Assembly: GCA_030123565.1 (NCBI GenBank)
Contig: CP126122.1
Location: 3,858,800 to 3,922,799 of the forward strand
Source of the DNA: Nitrospira sp.
GTDB taxonomy: Bacteria; Nitrospirota; Nitrospiria; Nitrospirales; Nitrospiraceae
Length of the DNA: 64,000 nucleotides
Reading direction: 5' to 3'
A program made the position numbers and the translations under genes. Below, in pieces: positions 38,134-47,425 of this stretch. Below the pieces are notes generated by a model. The model saw nothing but the letters and a program-made list of their open reading frames with translations, was not told where the DNA came from and searched no databases. Position 1 is the stretch's first letter; each line of letters opens with the position of its first letter.

Positions 38134-40224
38134 ATGGGAGTCACGAGAATCATCATCATCGGCGGCGGCTTCGCCGGGGTGAAGTGCGCAAGGACCTTGC
38201 GCAGAAAACTGCCGCCGCAGTCCTGTGAGATCGTGTTGTTCAGTCGAGAAAACAACATGGTTTTCTATCCGTTGTTGGCGGAGGTGGCCAGCGCGGCGAT
38301 CAACCCCCTGACGGTGACTGTGCCGTTGCGGCAGATGTTGCCTGAAGTACGGTGCCGAACAGAGGAAGTCCGGCAGATCCACCTCACAACCTCAGAAGTG
38401 GAGTACGAAGGGTACGATAGCCGGCCGGGGCGTATGGCATTTGACCATGCCGTCCTGGCTTGCGGCACGGCGGTCAATCTCAGCCTGGTGCCCGGCATGG
38501 CCGACCATGCGTTCCCGTTGAAATCGGTCGGCGACGCCGTCGCGTTGAGGTTCCACGTGATGGAACAACTGGAAAAGGCGGAGGTGTGCGCCGATCCGGA
38601 CCGACGCCGATGGTATCTGTCGTTTGTGGTGGTGGGCGGCGGCTTTACCGGCGTCGAGGCGGCCGGCGAGATCAATGATCTGATCCGAGCCAGCACGCGG
38701 TTCTACGGCAACTTCACCGCCCGTGATGTGACCGTGACACTGGTCCACAGCCGCGATCAGATTCTCCCGGAAGTGAGTCCCACCCTGCGGGAGTTTGCCC
38801 GAACAAAGATGGAAGAGGCCGGCATTCAGATGATGCTCAACGCGCGCGCGGTGATGGCCACCGCCGAAGGAGTTGAGCTGGACGACGGGCGAATGATCCG
38901 CGGCGCCACCGTCGTTTGCACGATCGGCACCACGGCGCCGCTTCTGGTGCACCGGCTTGATGTACCCAAGGAAGGCGGCCGATTGCTCACCGATCCGGAT
39001 ATGCGTGTACGCGGCCTGTCGAACCTCTGGGCGATCGGTGACTGCGCCCATATCGTCAACGCCTACGACAACCATCCGTCGTCGACGACCGGCCAGTTTG
39101 CCGAGCGGCAGGGCGGGCAAGCTTCCGAGAACATCGTTCGGGTGCTGCAGGGACAACCGACCAGGCCGTTTTCCTACAAGCCGTTGGGTCAACTCTGTGG
39201 CATCGGCGAGCGAAATGCTGTGGCCGAAATTCTGGGCGTGCGTCTGTCCGGTTTTCCGGCCTGGTGGCTCTGGCGGACCGTGTATTGGTTGAAATCGCCC
39301 TCCTGGTCCCGCCGGGTCAAAGTCGCGTTCGATTGGACCTGGGAACTGTTGTTTCCCCGTGATCTGGCCTATCCCAGGGTCGATCGAACCGAACGGATCG
39401 CGCGGGCGCATTATCGCCCAGGCGATTACATCTTTGTCGAGGGTGAGCCGGCGTTGAATTTTTACGTGATCGAACGGGGGGAGGTCGAAGCCATACGGCG
39501 TGACCAGACGGGACAACCCACACTCATGGCGGTGTTTGGACCGGGAGAGTTTTTCGGCGAAATCGCGCTCCTCGACGGCACCGTGCGCATCGGAAGCATC
39601 CGCGCCCGCACGGCGGTCGAGGTGCTCGTGATGGGGAAAGAAGTCTTCTCGCAAATTTCCGGGGCGCTCACTCCCTTCCGCAATCTTGTGACCCAGGCCC
39701 TGCGGTGGCGGCGCCCTCGGTTGAATCCACGGTTGGCTCAATCATGGGCCGCCCTCGAACGAGCGTCCCTGTCCACCTTCATGGAAGGGGTTCCGGAGCA
39801 CCGTCTCTCTCCTGATGAGACGTTTGAGGACGCCGTCCGCCTGTTCGATCGGCATGCGGTCGAGTGGCTCTGTGTCTTGGACGGGCACGCCCGTTTGGAA
39901 GGCATCGTCACCAGGAACGAGTTGTTCGGGGCCTTTGCGCAGGGAAAGACGACGGCAACGAAGGTCCGGGACGTCATGCGCGCCGACCCGGTCGTGGTCA
40001 CTCCGCATGACACGAGCCTGACGGTCGGCGACCTGATGAACAAGTCCGATATCGATTGGGTGCCGGTGGTGGAAAGCAAAGAGACCCGCCGTCTGATCGG
40101 GGTGATACGGTCCGAGAAGATGCTCCGCTATCTTGTGCAATGCTCTCGGACTGATTCCCCGCTGTTGCCGAACACGTCTGTCGTTGAAGACGCTAGGATG
40201 GGCGGCGCCACAGCGAATGAGTGA
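38134..40224 (+). CDS. type II NADH dehydrogenase fused to cyclic-nucleotide-binding and CBS domains
   Basis: A 696-residue fusion. Residues 1 to about 420 are an NDH-2-like flavoprotein: FAD motif IIIIGGGFAGVKCARTL, NAD motif VVVGGGFTGVEAAGEI and LWAIGDCAHI. Residues 425-540 are a cNMP-binding domain (GDYIFVEGEPALNFYVIERG, FFGEIALLDG), with the phosphate-binding GEIALL; the following arginine position reads GTVRIGS. Residues 560-690 are a CBS pair. It would couple NADH:quinone oxidation at the membrane surface to a nucleotide signal. AAGGA at 38121-38125 sets the ATG; a longer GTG start is less likely. Confidence 0.88.
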   Translation: MGVTRIIIIGGGFAGVKCARTLRRKLPPQSCEIVLFSRENNMVFYPLLAEVASAAINPLTVTVPLRQMLPEVRCRTEEVRQIHLTTSEVEYEGYDSRPGRMAFDHAVLACGTAVNLSLVPGMADHAFPLKSVGDAVALRFHVMEQLEKAEVCADPDRRRWYLSFVVVGGGFTGVEAAGEINDLIRASTRFYGNFTARDVTVTLVHSRDQILPEVSPTLREFARTKMEEAGIQMMLNARAVMATAEGVELDDGRMIRGATVVCTIGTTAPLLVHRLDVPKEGGRLLTDPDMRVRGLSNLWAIGDCAHIVNAYDNHPSSTTGQFAERQGGQASENIVRVLQGQPTRPFSYKPLGQLCGIGERNAVAEILGVRLSGFPAWWLWRTVYWLKSPSWSRRVKVAFDWTWELLFPRDLAYPRVDRTERIARAHYRPGDYIFVEGEPALNFYVIERGEVEAIRRDQTGQPTLMAVFGPGEFFGEIALLDGTVRIGSIRARTAVEVLVMGKEVFSQISGALTPFRNLVTQALRWRRPRLNPRLAQSWAALERASLSTFMEGVPEHRLSPDETFEDAVRLFDRHAVEWLCVLDGHARLEGIVTRNELFGAFAQGKTTATKVRDVMRADPVVVTPHDTSLTVGDLMNKSDIDWVPVVESKETRRLIGVIRSEKMLRYLVQCSRTDSPLLPNTSVVEDARMGGATANE

Positions 40225-40403
40225 GAGGCCACGGGGATCGCGCTGGTTCGTTCGTCCGATGCTTGCCTGCCTTGCCCATCAGATTTACGCGCATGCATCG
40301 CGCGGACGCGTGACCACCCGTTCGGATTCACCGCAGCACTGGGGTGAAGGATGTCGAGCCGATCTCGATGGGGTACGGTCTCGTCGAGAAGTTCGTCTGC
40401 GTC

Positions 40404-40793
40404 TCAGGTAGGGCTGGGCCCGCGCTGCAATTCTTCTTGGACCATCTTGAGTAATTCATCCATCAGAAATGGCTTGCGGAGGGTGCGATCCGCACCAAAG
40501 AGTCTGGCCACTCGTAAATAGTCGAGCTTGTCGGTGATCTCACTCATCGCAATAATCGCAATGTCGGGAAATTCAAGAGTTAGTGCCCGAATGGTTTCAA
40601 GGCCATCTTTCTCCGGCATCAAGATATCCGTGATGACAAGGTCAGAAGGAGCGAGACGATATTGGCGCAGCGCCTCCTTTCCGTTTCTGGATTCTTGCAC
40701 CTGATAGCCGGCTCCCTCTAATGCGGAACAAATCAGGGCTCTGTGCATATCATCATCTTCGACAAGAAGAATGGTCGGCACAATACAGCTCAC
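40404..40793 (-). CDS. single-domain response regulator (CheY-like)
   Basis: A 129-residue receiver domain without output domain. The acidic pair is in LLVEDDD, the phospho-acceptor Asp in LVITDILMPEKDG, the Thr/Ser position reads IIAMSEI, and the Lys is in RKPFLMDELL. All active-site residues are present. No histidine kinase is nearby, so it is an orphan. It lies downstream of a decayed LuxR-type regulator on the same strand. Confidence 0.9.
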   Translation of the reverse strand: MSCIVPTILLVEDDDMHRALICSALEGAGYQVQESRNGKEALRQYRLAPSDLVITDILMPEKDGLETIRALTLEFPDIAIIAMSEITDKLDYLRVARLFGADRTLRKPFLMDELLKMVQEELQRGPSPT

Positions 40794-40794
40794 C

Positions 40795-41598
40795 TCAATT
40801 CACGGGGATCGTGTGAGACTTCTCTGAAGTAATACCTCCGCGGACACTGAATCCGTGAGAGATGCTTTCCCGCAGCGTGACGGCTGCAGAAAGAGCAGTT
40901 GGCCGGTTCATCCGTAACAGGCGGAGAACGTAAGAGGCCTGCTCAAGAAAAATGTTTCGAGTAAAATGCCGCTGCCTAGGAACGTCTCGTGATGTGCAAT
41001 TTGCAGTAGACATGTGCCAGGTAATTTTTGACCGTTTTGTCACTCAGCCCGAGTTCCGCTGCAATTTCCTTGTTGGTCTTGCCTTGAGCGATCAGCGGTA
41101 GAAGCCGCTGTTCCTGCGGCGACAGTGACAGTCTGTTCCGCCCGGATGACAGCCGGCCATTCTTCTGAGATAGGCCAAGGGGTGATGCGTCATCCGCGGG
41201 TCGAGATACGTATGACCCCGTGCGACGGTGTGAAGTGCCAGGAGGAGCGTTTCGGTGTCCGCATCTCTTCGAACGTACCCATGAGCCCCGGAGGCCACGG
41301 CAACGAGCAACATCTGGTCTTCCAGGCTATTCGACAAAAATACGATACGAATTTTCTCGTGCAGAGCGAGCAACTCCTGCGCTGCCTCCACGCCGCTTCC
41401 GTCTTCCAGCCGGACATCCAAGATCACGATATCCGGTTTGAGCAGAGCCAAGTTGGCCGTCGCCTGCTGTTTTGAAGCGGCTTCACCCACCACCGTGAAT
41501 TCGGGATCCCTATCGAGCAGGGCGCGCCACCCGAGACGGACGATCTCATGACGGTCGACGATATAGACGTGAATAGGTCGTATCGGTTGGTTTGCCAT
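40795..41598 (-). pseudogene. NarL/LuxR-type response regulator, decayed
   Basis: From ATG 41598 the receiver domain reads IHVYIVDRHEIVRLGWRALL, IVILDVRLEDGSG and a C-terminal GHTYLDPRMTHH. The frame then breaks near 41150. The HTH follows in another frame (LSPQEQRLLPLIAQGKTNKE, GLSDKTVKNYLAHVYCKL) and hits a TAG at 40978-40976; the tail FLEQASYVLRLLRMNRP lies in a third frame ending at 40795. With at least two frame changes and a stop it is dead. The receiver could still be made alone. Confidence 0.75.
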
Positions 41599-41847
41599 GG
41601 AGTGCTTCCGTTGTGACAGAGGGGAAGAACCCATGGCTTTGACCAAGTGGAGGGGGGACCGCGACCCTCCTTGCAAGGCCGCCATCCGACCATACGGGGG
41701 CCCCTGGGGAAATCCCTCCGGAGCGAAGGCTCGGTTTCGCATTTTCGCGGTGGACTTGCTCATGGTTCACTCCCGATTGTTCCTGCCATCCGACCGATCG
41801 GCGGCACGGACCTGTCCATTGATCATGAAACGGCGCGCCGAGTGACG

Positions 41848-42261
41848 CTACTGTGTGTTGTGAGAAGATGTGTCAGGCAACTCATTGTCCCTAAGAAAGA
41901 TGCGGAGACACTGTTCTCTGAGCAGTCGATTATTAAGCGGTTTGGTCAAATAACCGCGAGCACCCACATCAAGAGTCTTCTTGATCTGGCCCAGATCCGC
42001 GGTAGCCGACATCATAATGACCGGGATTTCGCGGTGATACTTCTGGATTTCACGCAGGACCGCCATTCCGTCAAACATCGGCATCTGCAGATCAAGGAGT
42101 ATGCCCTGAATCGGTACTCGTAGCGCCTCCAAGGCGATACGGGACAGGGCGGAGTGGCCATTGTTCTCCGTCACCACGTCAAATCCCATCCACAACAGTC
42201 GGTCGCGAAGCACCATGTGGGTGTCCTCGTCATCATCGACGATCAGAAGCTTTTTCGGCAT
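41848..42261 (-). CDS. single-domain response regulator
   Basis: A 137-residue receiver domain: LLIVDDDEDTHMVLRDRL, phospho-acceptor Asp in ILLDLQMPMFDGM, MMSATADL and YLTKPLNNRLLREQ. The active site is complete. It is the second intact orphan receiver in this cluster and is upstream of the decayed regulator on the same strand, with about 250 non-coding bases between. Confidence 0.9.
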   Translation of the reverse strand: MPKKLLIVDDDEDTHMVLRDRLLWMGFDVVTENNGHSALSRIALEALRVPIQGILLDLQMPMFDGMAVLREIQKYHREIPVIMMSATADLGQIKKTLDVGARGYLTKPLNNRLLREQCLRIFLRDNELPDTSSHNTQ

Positions 42262-42355
42262 CAGCGCTTTCCATCACTCATCAGCCCGGGCTTGGCGATG
42301 AAGTGTTTAAAAGTTATGAACGGCTCACAATTCTTGCAGGCAATCGAAAAAAAGG

Positions 42356-42712
42356 TTATGTGGCAGGGTTGTCTTTCAGGGTTAGAAAACCGTTCAGGTA
42401 CTTGCAGTTTCCACAGAATGCGGCGAAGAACAATTCCATGCGGGGGTTTCCCCCGACGATCAGAGACTTCACACCATCGACGGTCTGACGATTCTGTTCG
42501 TCTTGGAAATCCAGCAAGCTGTGTAGGGGCACCTGCAATGCTCCAGCCAGTTTGTCGAGGTTGTTGAGCGACAGATTGCGTTCACCACGCTCGACACTGC
42601 CGAGATACGTCGGATGCAAGTCCGCTCGCTCAGCAAGTTGCTCCTGGGTCAACCCTGCCTTGAGGCGCAATTCGCGAATCCGTCGGCCCAGCCGACTCAA
42701 CACATCCTTCAT
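42356..42712 (-). CDS. XRE-family helix-turn-helix regulator
   Basis: A 118-residue protein. The N-terminal Cro/C1 HTH is clear: LGRRIRELRLKAGLTQEQLA, ADLHPTYLGSVERGERN, SLNNLDKLAGALQV. The C-terminal part FFAAFCGNCKYLNGFLTL contains two Cys and may sense redox or metal, which is a guess. It is divergent from the LuxR solo and may bind the shared 365-base intergenic region. Confidence 0.88.
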   Translation of the reverse strand: MKDVLSRLGRRIRELRLKAGLTQEQLAERADLHPTYLGSVERGERNLSLNNLDKLAGALQVPLHSLLDFQDEQNRQTVDGVKSLIVGGNPRMELFFAAFCGNCKYLNGFLTLKDNPAT

Positions 42713-43077
42713 CTGATTTGGGGTGGGAAAGTATAGATTTGCCCACTGATGCCTTCCACAGTCAAAAAGTCCTCAGAAAACGGCCACTCCAATACTCAAG
42801 GGTAGCGGCATCAGTGGAGTCCTGTGTCTCGAGTATGAATCTGACCAAACCCATCCGGTCTGATTAATCGACCGATCCACCGACGAATCACGCTGTGGAT
42901 ACAGAGACAGTATCCGAATACAATCTGGGTCAACCAGATCGTTTTTTATCCACTGGCTCTGGAACCAGGTGGCTTGAAGGACAGGGGGATCGATCAAAAG
43001 GAAGACCCGAAACACTGCGCCGAATAAGAAAAACAATGTTTGTTCGGAGGCTTCAATCAGGATGGGGAGGGATTCCA
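42713..43077. promoter_or_regulatory. divergent intergenic region between XRE and LuxR genes
   Basis: No gene is supported here; an upstream in-frame extension of the LuxR ORF from 42895 lacks a ribosome binding site. The region must hold both promoters. I see no convincing -35/-10 pair or clear lux-box palindrome. Confidence 0.5.
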
Positions 43078-43764
43078 ATGGGAAAGCCCGCCAAGGCGAT
43101 TCAACAGTATGCAGCCCGGTGCCACACACCGCGGCAATTTAGACGGTTGTTGGAGGACCTCCGAACCGTCATCCCCTATCGCTGTCTAGCCTGTCTGTGG
43201 GGGAATGCCACAACCCATGTGATCGGGAATATGGTCGATGTCGACTATCCCCGGCGTTACCTTGGGTGGTATCTGGCCAATGGCATGTGCCGGAGGGATC
43301 CGGTCCATCAAGAATGGATACGAACGCAACAACCCCAAATTCGATCTGAGGTGATGACCCGCCTCCGCCATCAGTTCGATCCTGAATTTATTAAAAAAAT
43401 AGAACAATACGATCTTGAGCATGAAATCGAAGGTGGTACGCGAGACCAGCAAAGGGTCGGATATTTCTCCCTGGTGTTCGGATCAGAAGGCGAAGCACGT
43501 GCGTACCTCGGGTCGTTCGGAGAGCTTCTCCCGGATCTCTGTCGAGCCCTGATGGGTTCATATCGATACCCGATCTTGACGCAGCGAAAACGGGAGATCT
43601 TGTTATGGCGGGCACAGGGCAAATCTCCCAAAGAGATCGCCCACGAACTGAATATTTCACCCCGCACAGTCAAGATGCACTTAGAGGAAATCCGAAAGAA
43701 GCTTTATGCTGAGGATCTGGTACAAGCCGCCTGGATTGCCGGCCATATTGGAATTATTGGGTAG
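43078..43764 (+). CDS. LuxR-type regulator with autoinducer-binding-like domain (LuxR solo)
   Basis: A 228-residue protein. The C-terminal GerE HTH is LTQRKREILLWRAQGKSPKE then LNISPRTVKMHLEEIRKKL. The N-terminal domain has DYPRRYLGWYLANGMCRRDP, aligning with the acyl-homoserine-lactone pocket of TraR-like proteins: the Trp57 position is Tyr (residue 61), Tyr61 is kept (residue 65), Asp70-Pro71 are kept (74-75). No luxI lies in the window. GGGGAGGG before ATG 43078 sets the start. The Trp-to-Tyr change suggests an altered ligand. Confidence 0.82.
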   Translation: MGKPAKAIQQYAARCHTPRQFRRLLEDLRTVIPYRCLACLWGNATTHVIGNMVDVDYPRRYLGWYLANGMCRRDPVHQEWIRTQQPQIRSEVMTRLRHQFDPEFIKKIEQYDLEHEIEGGTRDQQRVGYFSLVFGSEGEARAYLGSFGELLPDLCRALMGSYRYPILTQRKREILLWRAQGKSPKEIAHELNISPRTVKMHLEEIRKKLYAEDLVQAAWIAGHIGIIG

Positions 43765-43902
43765 CAACCCGGCTTTGGAGAGGGAGGGATGAGCGACCGT
43801 GACGGCCTTTGGGTGGAGACGTCGTTCAACTTTGACCGGCGGCCGACGGGGGACTACCGGCGGCCCTGTTATGACCAGCGATTATCATGGGAGGACCATA
43901 CC

Positions 43903-44337
43903 ATGGCGATACAAAATATGCCGGGCATGCCGGCCGGTGGATTTAAAAAGATCGGTCAAATTGTCGGAACCAACGAGGTGCGATTTCGCGCCAAGCAAAG
44001 CAGTTTGGCGATCGCCGTCGAACTGCTGTCATCACATGTGTCCGGCGCTCCGGTCGTTGATGACACAGGGAAATTCATTGGATTCGTCAGCGAGTTCGAT
44101 CTTCTTGGTGCGATCGAATCCGGGCAGGACTTGAGCAAGATGACCGCCGACCAGATCATGAACAAGGATCATTTTGTCGCCGACGAATCGACGACCATCG
44201 CCGACGCCATCAGTCTCATGAAGGAGAAACACTTATTAACATTGCCTGTGGTCAAGCAGGGCAAAGTCCTCTATTCGGTGACGCGCCATGATCTGTTGAG
44301 AGCCCGCATCGGACTTGGATTGGACATTGAATCATAA
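43903..44337 (+). CDS. CBS-domain protein
   Basis: A 144-residue protein made of a pair of CBS domains: SSHVSGAPVVDDTGKFIGFV and EKHLLTLPVVKQGKVLYSVT, with the usual helix-strand pattern between. CBS pairs bind adenine nucleotides. It stands alone, 138 bases after the LuxR gene and upstream of the sigma-54 activator. GGGAGG precedes ATG 43903; the longer frame from 43789 is unlikely. Confidence 0.88.
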   Translation: MAIQNMPGMPAGGFKKIGQIVGTNEVRFRAKQSSLAIAVELLSSHVSGAPVVDDTGKFIGFVSEFDLLGAIESGQDLSKMTADQIMNKDHFVADESTTIADAISLMKEKHLLTLPVVKQGKVLYSVTRHDLLRARIGLGLDIES

Positions 44338-44560
44338 TCAATCCTATCCCGATTCGGCACCGTTGTATGCGCCGACGGGAGCGCATCACCACATCGAACA
44401 GTGGAGCGCGACACTCCGTGGCTTGCCGAGGCCGGCCAATCCTGCAGGCCACATTGTAATCGGTCTTGAAGCGGCCGCAGGTCGTGGAACCGGACCAGGC
44501 GCTGTGCCCCCGGCGCCATGGCGTTGCGTCTGGATGGAGCCCTGGGCATACTAGGCCACG
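44338..44560. other. non-coding gap before the sigma-54 activator
   Basis: Nothing coding is supported in these 223 bases. They probably contain the promoter of the activator gene; I see no clear motif. Confidence 0.4.
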
Positions 44561-46642
44561 ATGAAGGATGCGCCACCCAGCCAATCGGCTCAGTCGGACA
44601 TTGCGCAGTACCGCGCGCTCCTGGAAGTCACCGAGGCCATTGCGAACCATTCGGAGTTGTCGGCATTGGCGCAGGACCTCGCGCACCGTTTGCCGCTGGT
44701 CGTCCCGGTGAACTTCGTGGGGCTGTCTCTCTATGATCCTGAACGGAAGGTCATGCGATTGCATGTCCTGCAGGCCAATGTCCCGGCTGATATCGTGGGC
44801 GGTCATGAAGATGCTCTCGACGACACGCCGGCCGGGTTGGTGTGGGAGACACAGCAGCCGCTACTCCTCAACGATCTGAACGAGGAGCGTCGCTGGCCGA
44901 AGGTCATCGGGTTGATGCGGGAAGACGGCGTCCGGTCCTGCTGCCTGGTTCCCCTGAGCTCGGCGGTTCGGCGATTGGGCGCGTTGGGATTTTCAAGCCT
45001 ACAGAAAGGTGCCTATGGGGAGCGGGATCTGCAATTGATGCAGCAAGTGGGGCGGCAGGTCGCCGTCGCGGTGGAGAATGTGTTGAATCGTGAGGCGGCG
45101 GCAGCGTTCCAACGGGACGTCGAGCGGCAGCGCGACCGATTCAGCCTCCTGCTTCACATGACCAACACGATGGCCTCGACGCTGGACCTGCGCGAAGTGT
45201 TCAGGGCGGTCAGTCTCTGCCTGCGCGAGATCGTGCCGCAGGATTATGCCAGCCTGATCCTGTGCGACGGCAAAGCCGGTCGCTCCCGGCTCCACGCCCT
45301 GGATTTTCCCGACAACCAGGGGGTCTTGACGGAGGGAGTGACGACGGATGTTACGGGCTCGCCGGCGGGGTTGGCCCTGCAGGGGAAACGTCCCGTGGTC
45401 GTGAACCGTCGAGAGGAGATGGAGACCTTCTCGCACGAAGTCCCTCGGCTCCTGCTCACGAAAGGATTTCAGTCGATCTGTTCCCTGCCCCTGTTGTCCC
45501 GCGATCGGGTGATCGGCTGTCTCAACCTGGCCAGCCGTCAGGAGCGGGCTTTCAGCGGGCAGGACGTCGCGTTTCTGAGCCAGGTGGCGGCACAGGTCGC
45601 CCTGGCAGTGGAAAATGCATTGGCCTACCAGGAGATCATGGAACTCAAGGACCGGCTGAGCGAGGAGAAGCTGTACCTGGAAGAAGAGATTCGTCTGGAA
45701 CAGGGCTTCGACGACATCATCGGCGACAGCCGGGCCTTGAAGCAGGTTCTCGGGCAAGTCGAGATCGTGGCGCCGACTCAGGCCACCGTGTTGATTCAAG
45801 GCGAAACCGGCACGGGAAAAGAACTGATCGCCCGGGCGATCCACCGCCTCAGCGGCCGCAAACAACGGACCTTCGTGAAGCTCAATTGTGCGGCGATTCC
45901 GACCGGCCTCCTGGAAAGCGAGCTGTTCGGCCATGAGCGGGGCGCCTTTACCGGTGCGATCTCCCAAAAGATCGGCCGGTTCGAATTGGCCCATGAGGGC
46001 ACGATCTTTCTGGACGAAGTCGGAGAGATTCCGCTGGAGCTGCAGTCCAAACTGCTGCGCGTGCTGCAGGAACAGGAGTTCGAGCGGCTCGGGAGCACGC
46101 GCACGATCCGAGTGGACATCCGGTTGATCGCCGCCACGAATCGGGATCTGGCGAAGCTGGTCGAGGAGAATCGGTTTCGAAGCGACCTCTACTACCGCCT
46201 GAATGTCTTCCCCCTCACCCTGCCGCCGCTGCGCGAGCGTCGCCAGGATATTCCAACGCTCCTGCGCTATTTCACGCAGCACTATGCCGCCCGCATGAAC
46301 AAGACCATTGAAACCATTCCAGGCCAGACGTTGGAGGCCCTCTCTCGTTACCACTGGCCGGGGAACATCCGCGAATTGGAGAATCTGATCGAACGCGCGG
46401 TGATCCTGACTCAGGGGACGCACTTGCAGGTTCCGTTGCAGGAGCTGAAGCTCGATGAGCGGCAGCCTTCTCCGCCTACCGCCACCCTTCAAGAGGCCGA
46501 ACGCGAGCAGATTCTGCGTGTCTTGCGCGACAGGAAATGGGTCATCGGCGGGCCGGACGGGGCGGCGGCCAGGCTCGGCCTGAAGCGCACCACCCTCACT
46601 TCGAAATTGAAGAAACTCGGTATCGCTCGTCCCCAAGGGTGA
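44561..46642 (+). CDS. sigma-54-dependent transcriptional activator with two GAF domains
   Basis: A 693-residue enhancer-binding protein. Two GAF sensor domains occupy about residues 20-175 and 200-355, a coiled linker follows (LKDRLSEEKLYLEEEIRLE), then the AAA+ domain with Walker A GETGTGKE, the sigma-54 loop ERGAFTGA, Walker B GTIFLDEVGEIP and the arginine finger region. The C-terminal Fis HTH is GAAARLGLKRTTLTSKLKKL. The layout is that of FhlA/NorR-type regulators. No obvious -24/-12 target promoter was found nearby. Confidence 0.95.
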   Translation: MKDAPPSQSAQSDIAQYRALLEVTEAIANHSELSALAQDLAHRLPLVVPVNFVGLSLYDPERKVMRLHVLQANVPADIVGGHEDALDDTPAGLVWETQQPLLLNDLNEERRWPKVIGLMREDGVRSCCLVPLSSAVRRLGALGFSSLQKGAYGERDLQLMQQVGRQVAVAVENVLNREAAAAFQRDVERQRDRFSLLLHMTNTMASTLDLREVFRAVSLCLREIVPQDYASLILCDGKAGRSRLHALDFPDNQGVLTEGVTTDVTGSPAGLALQGKRPVVVNRREEMETFSHEVPRLLLTKGFQSICSLPLLSRDRVIGCLNLASRQERAFSGQDVAFLSQVAAQVALAVENALAYQEIMELKDRLSEEKLYLEEEIRLEQGFDDIIGDSRALKQVLGQVEIVAPTQATVLIQGETGTGKELIARAIHRLSGRKQRTFVKLNCAAIPTGLLESELFGHERGAFTGAISQKIGRFELAHEGTIFLDEVGEIPLELQSKLLRVLQEQEFERLGSTRTIRVDIRLIAATNRDLAKLVEENRFRSDLYYRLNVFPLTLPPLRERRQDIPTLLRYFTQHYAARMNKTIETIPGQTLEALSRYHWPGNIRELENLIERAVILTQGTHLQVPLQELKLDERQPSPPTATLQEAEREQILRVLRDRKWVIGGPDGAAARLGLKRTTLTSKLKKLGIARPQG

Positions 46643-46836
46643 CGCGCTACCTCCCTCCTCCGGACAGCTGCCAGTGTTGCAGAGATTCTGGCCGTTACCG
46701 TTCTTGGAGGACAGCGGGTCGATCAAGGTTGTCCGATTGACAGAATGGCCGACACAACGTAGCCTGTGGTCGTTTTCAGTCCGTATGGCGACACAGCGCT
46801 GTTTTCCTGGTACAGGTCGGCCGTGAGGAGATTGGG

Positions 46837-47122
46837 TTGAAGAGACTGGTATTCCGCGTTCATGCAATCAAGCGCATGTTTCAACGACATATAACCGATA
46901 ACCCAGATCGATGTGAGAAGTGCGCTGGCTACCGGCGAAACCATTGAGACCTATCCGACAGATCAGCCGTATCCCAGTAAACTCGTATTGGAATGGTCCG
47001 GGAAGCGTCCATTGCATGTTGTGGTTGCGGAAAATAACGAGGACGAAGAAACCATTGTCGTTACGGTATACGAGCCCGCTCCCACTGAGTGGGAAGAGGG
47101 GTTAAGGAGGAGGCGACGATGA
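46837..47122 (+). pseudogene. DUF4258-type toxin-like protein, frameshifted
   Basis: From TTG 46837 (GAGGAG upstream) the frame gives LKRLVFRVHAIKRMFQRHIT, the start of DUF4258 proteins. The remainder, VRSALATGETIETYPTDQPY, then KRPLHVVVAENNEDEETIVV and a terminal VYEPAPTEWEEGLRRRRR, lies in another frame ending at 47122. The shift is at about 46890-46912. The gene overlaps or abuts a YgiT-type antitoxin gene, the usual partner. It is a toxin remnant; the lesion is recent because both halves are well conserved. Confidence 0.7.
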
Positions 47123-47346
47123 AGTGCATCATCTGCAAGAACGGAACAAGAGGAGCGGGAAAAGCGACGGTTACCTTGGAAAGGGAAAGCACCACGGTCG
47201 TCATCAAGGGCGTTCCAGCGGAGGTATGTAACAACTGTGGTGAGGAATACGTAGACGACAAGATCACCGCGCGCTTATTGAGTACCGCAGAGGAAGCTGT
47301 CAGGGCAGGAGTCCAGGTTGATGTTCGCTTGTTTGAAGCAGCGTAG
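47119..47346 (+). CDS. YgiT-type zinc-finger antitoxin-like protein
   Basis: A 75-residue protein with the two CxxC pairs of YgiT/MqsA N-terminal zinc domains (CIICKNGT and CNNCGEEY), and VPAEVCNNCGEEYVDDKI in the typical position. The C-terminal DNA-binding HTH of full MqsA is missing, as in the short class that pairs with DUF4258 toxins. GGAGGAGG precedes ATG 47119. It is intact while its toxin is not. Confidence 0.82.
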   Translation: MKCIICKNGTRGAGKATVTLERESTTVVIKGVPAEVCNNCGEEYVDDKITARLLSTAEEAVRAGVQVDVRLFEAA

Positions 47347-47425
47347 CGAATCAGAAGGCGGGTCGGAACCATAGCCCAGGACGCTCAGCCTGTCCACGCC
47401 CACGTCACGGTCTTTACCCCAATCC

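Noticed and set aside
46723..46944. 73-residue minus-strand ORF
   Set aside because: It opposes the conserved DUF4258 reading on the plus strand, which explains the sequence better.
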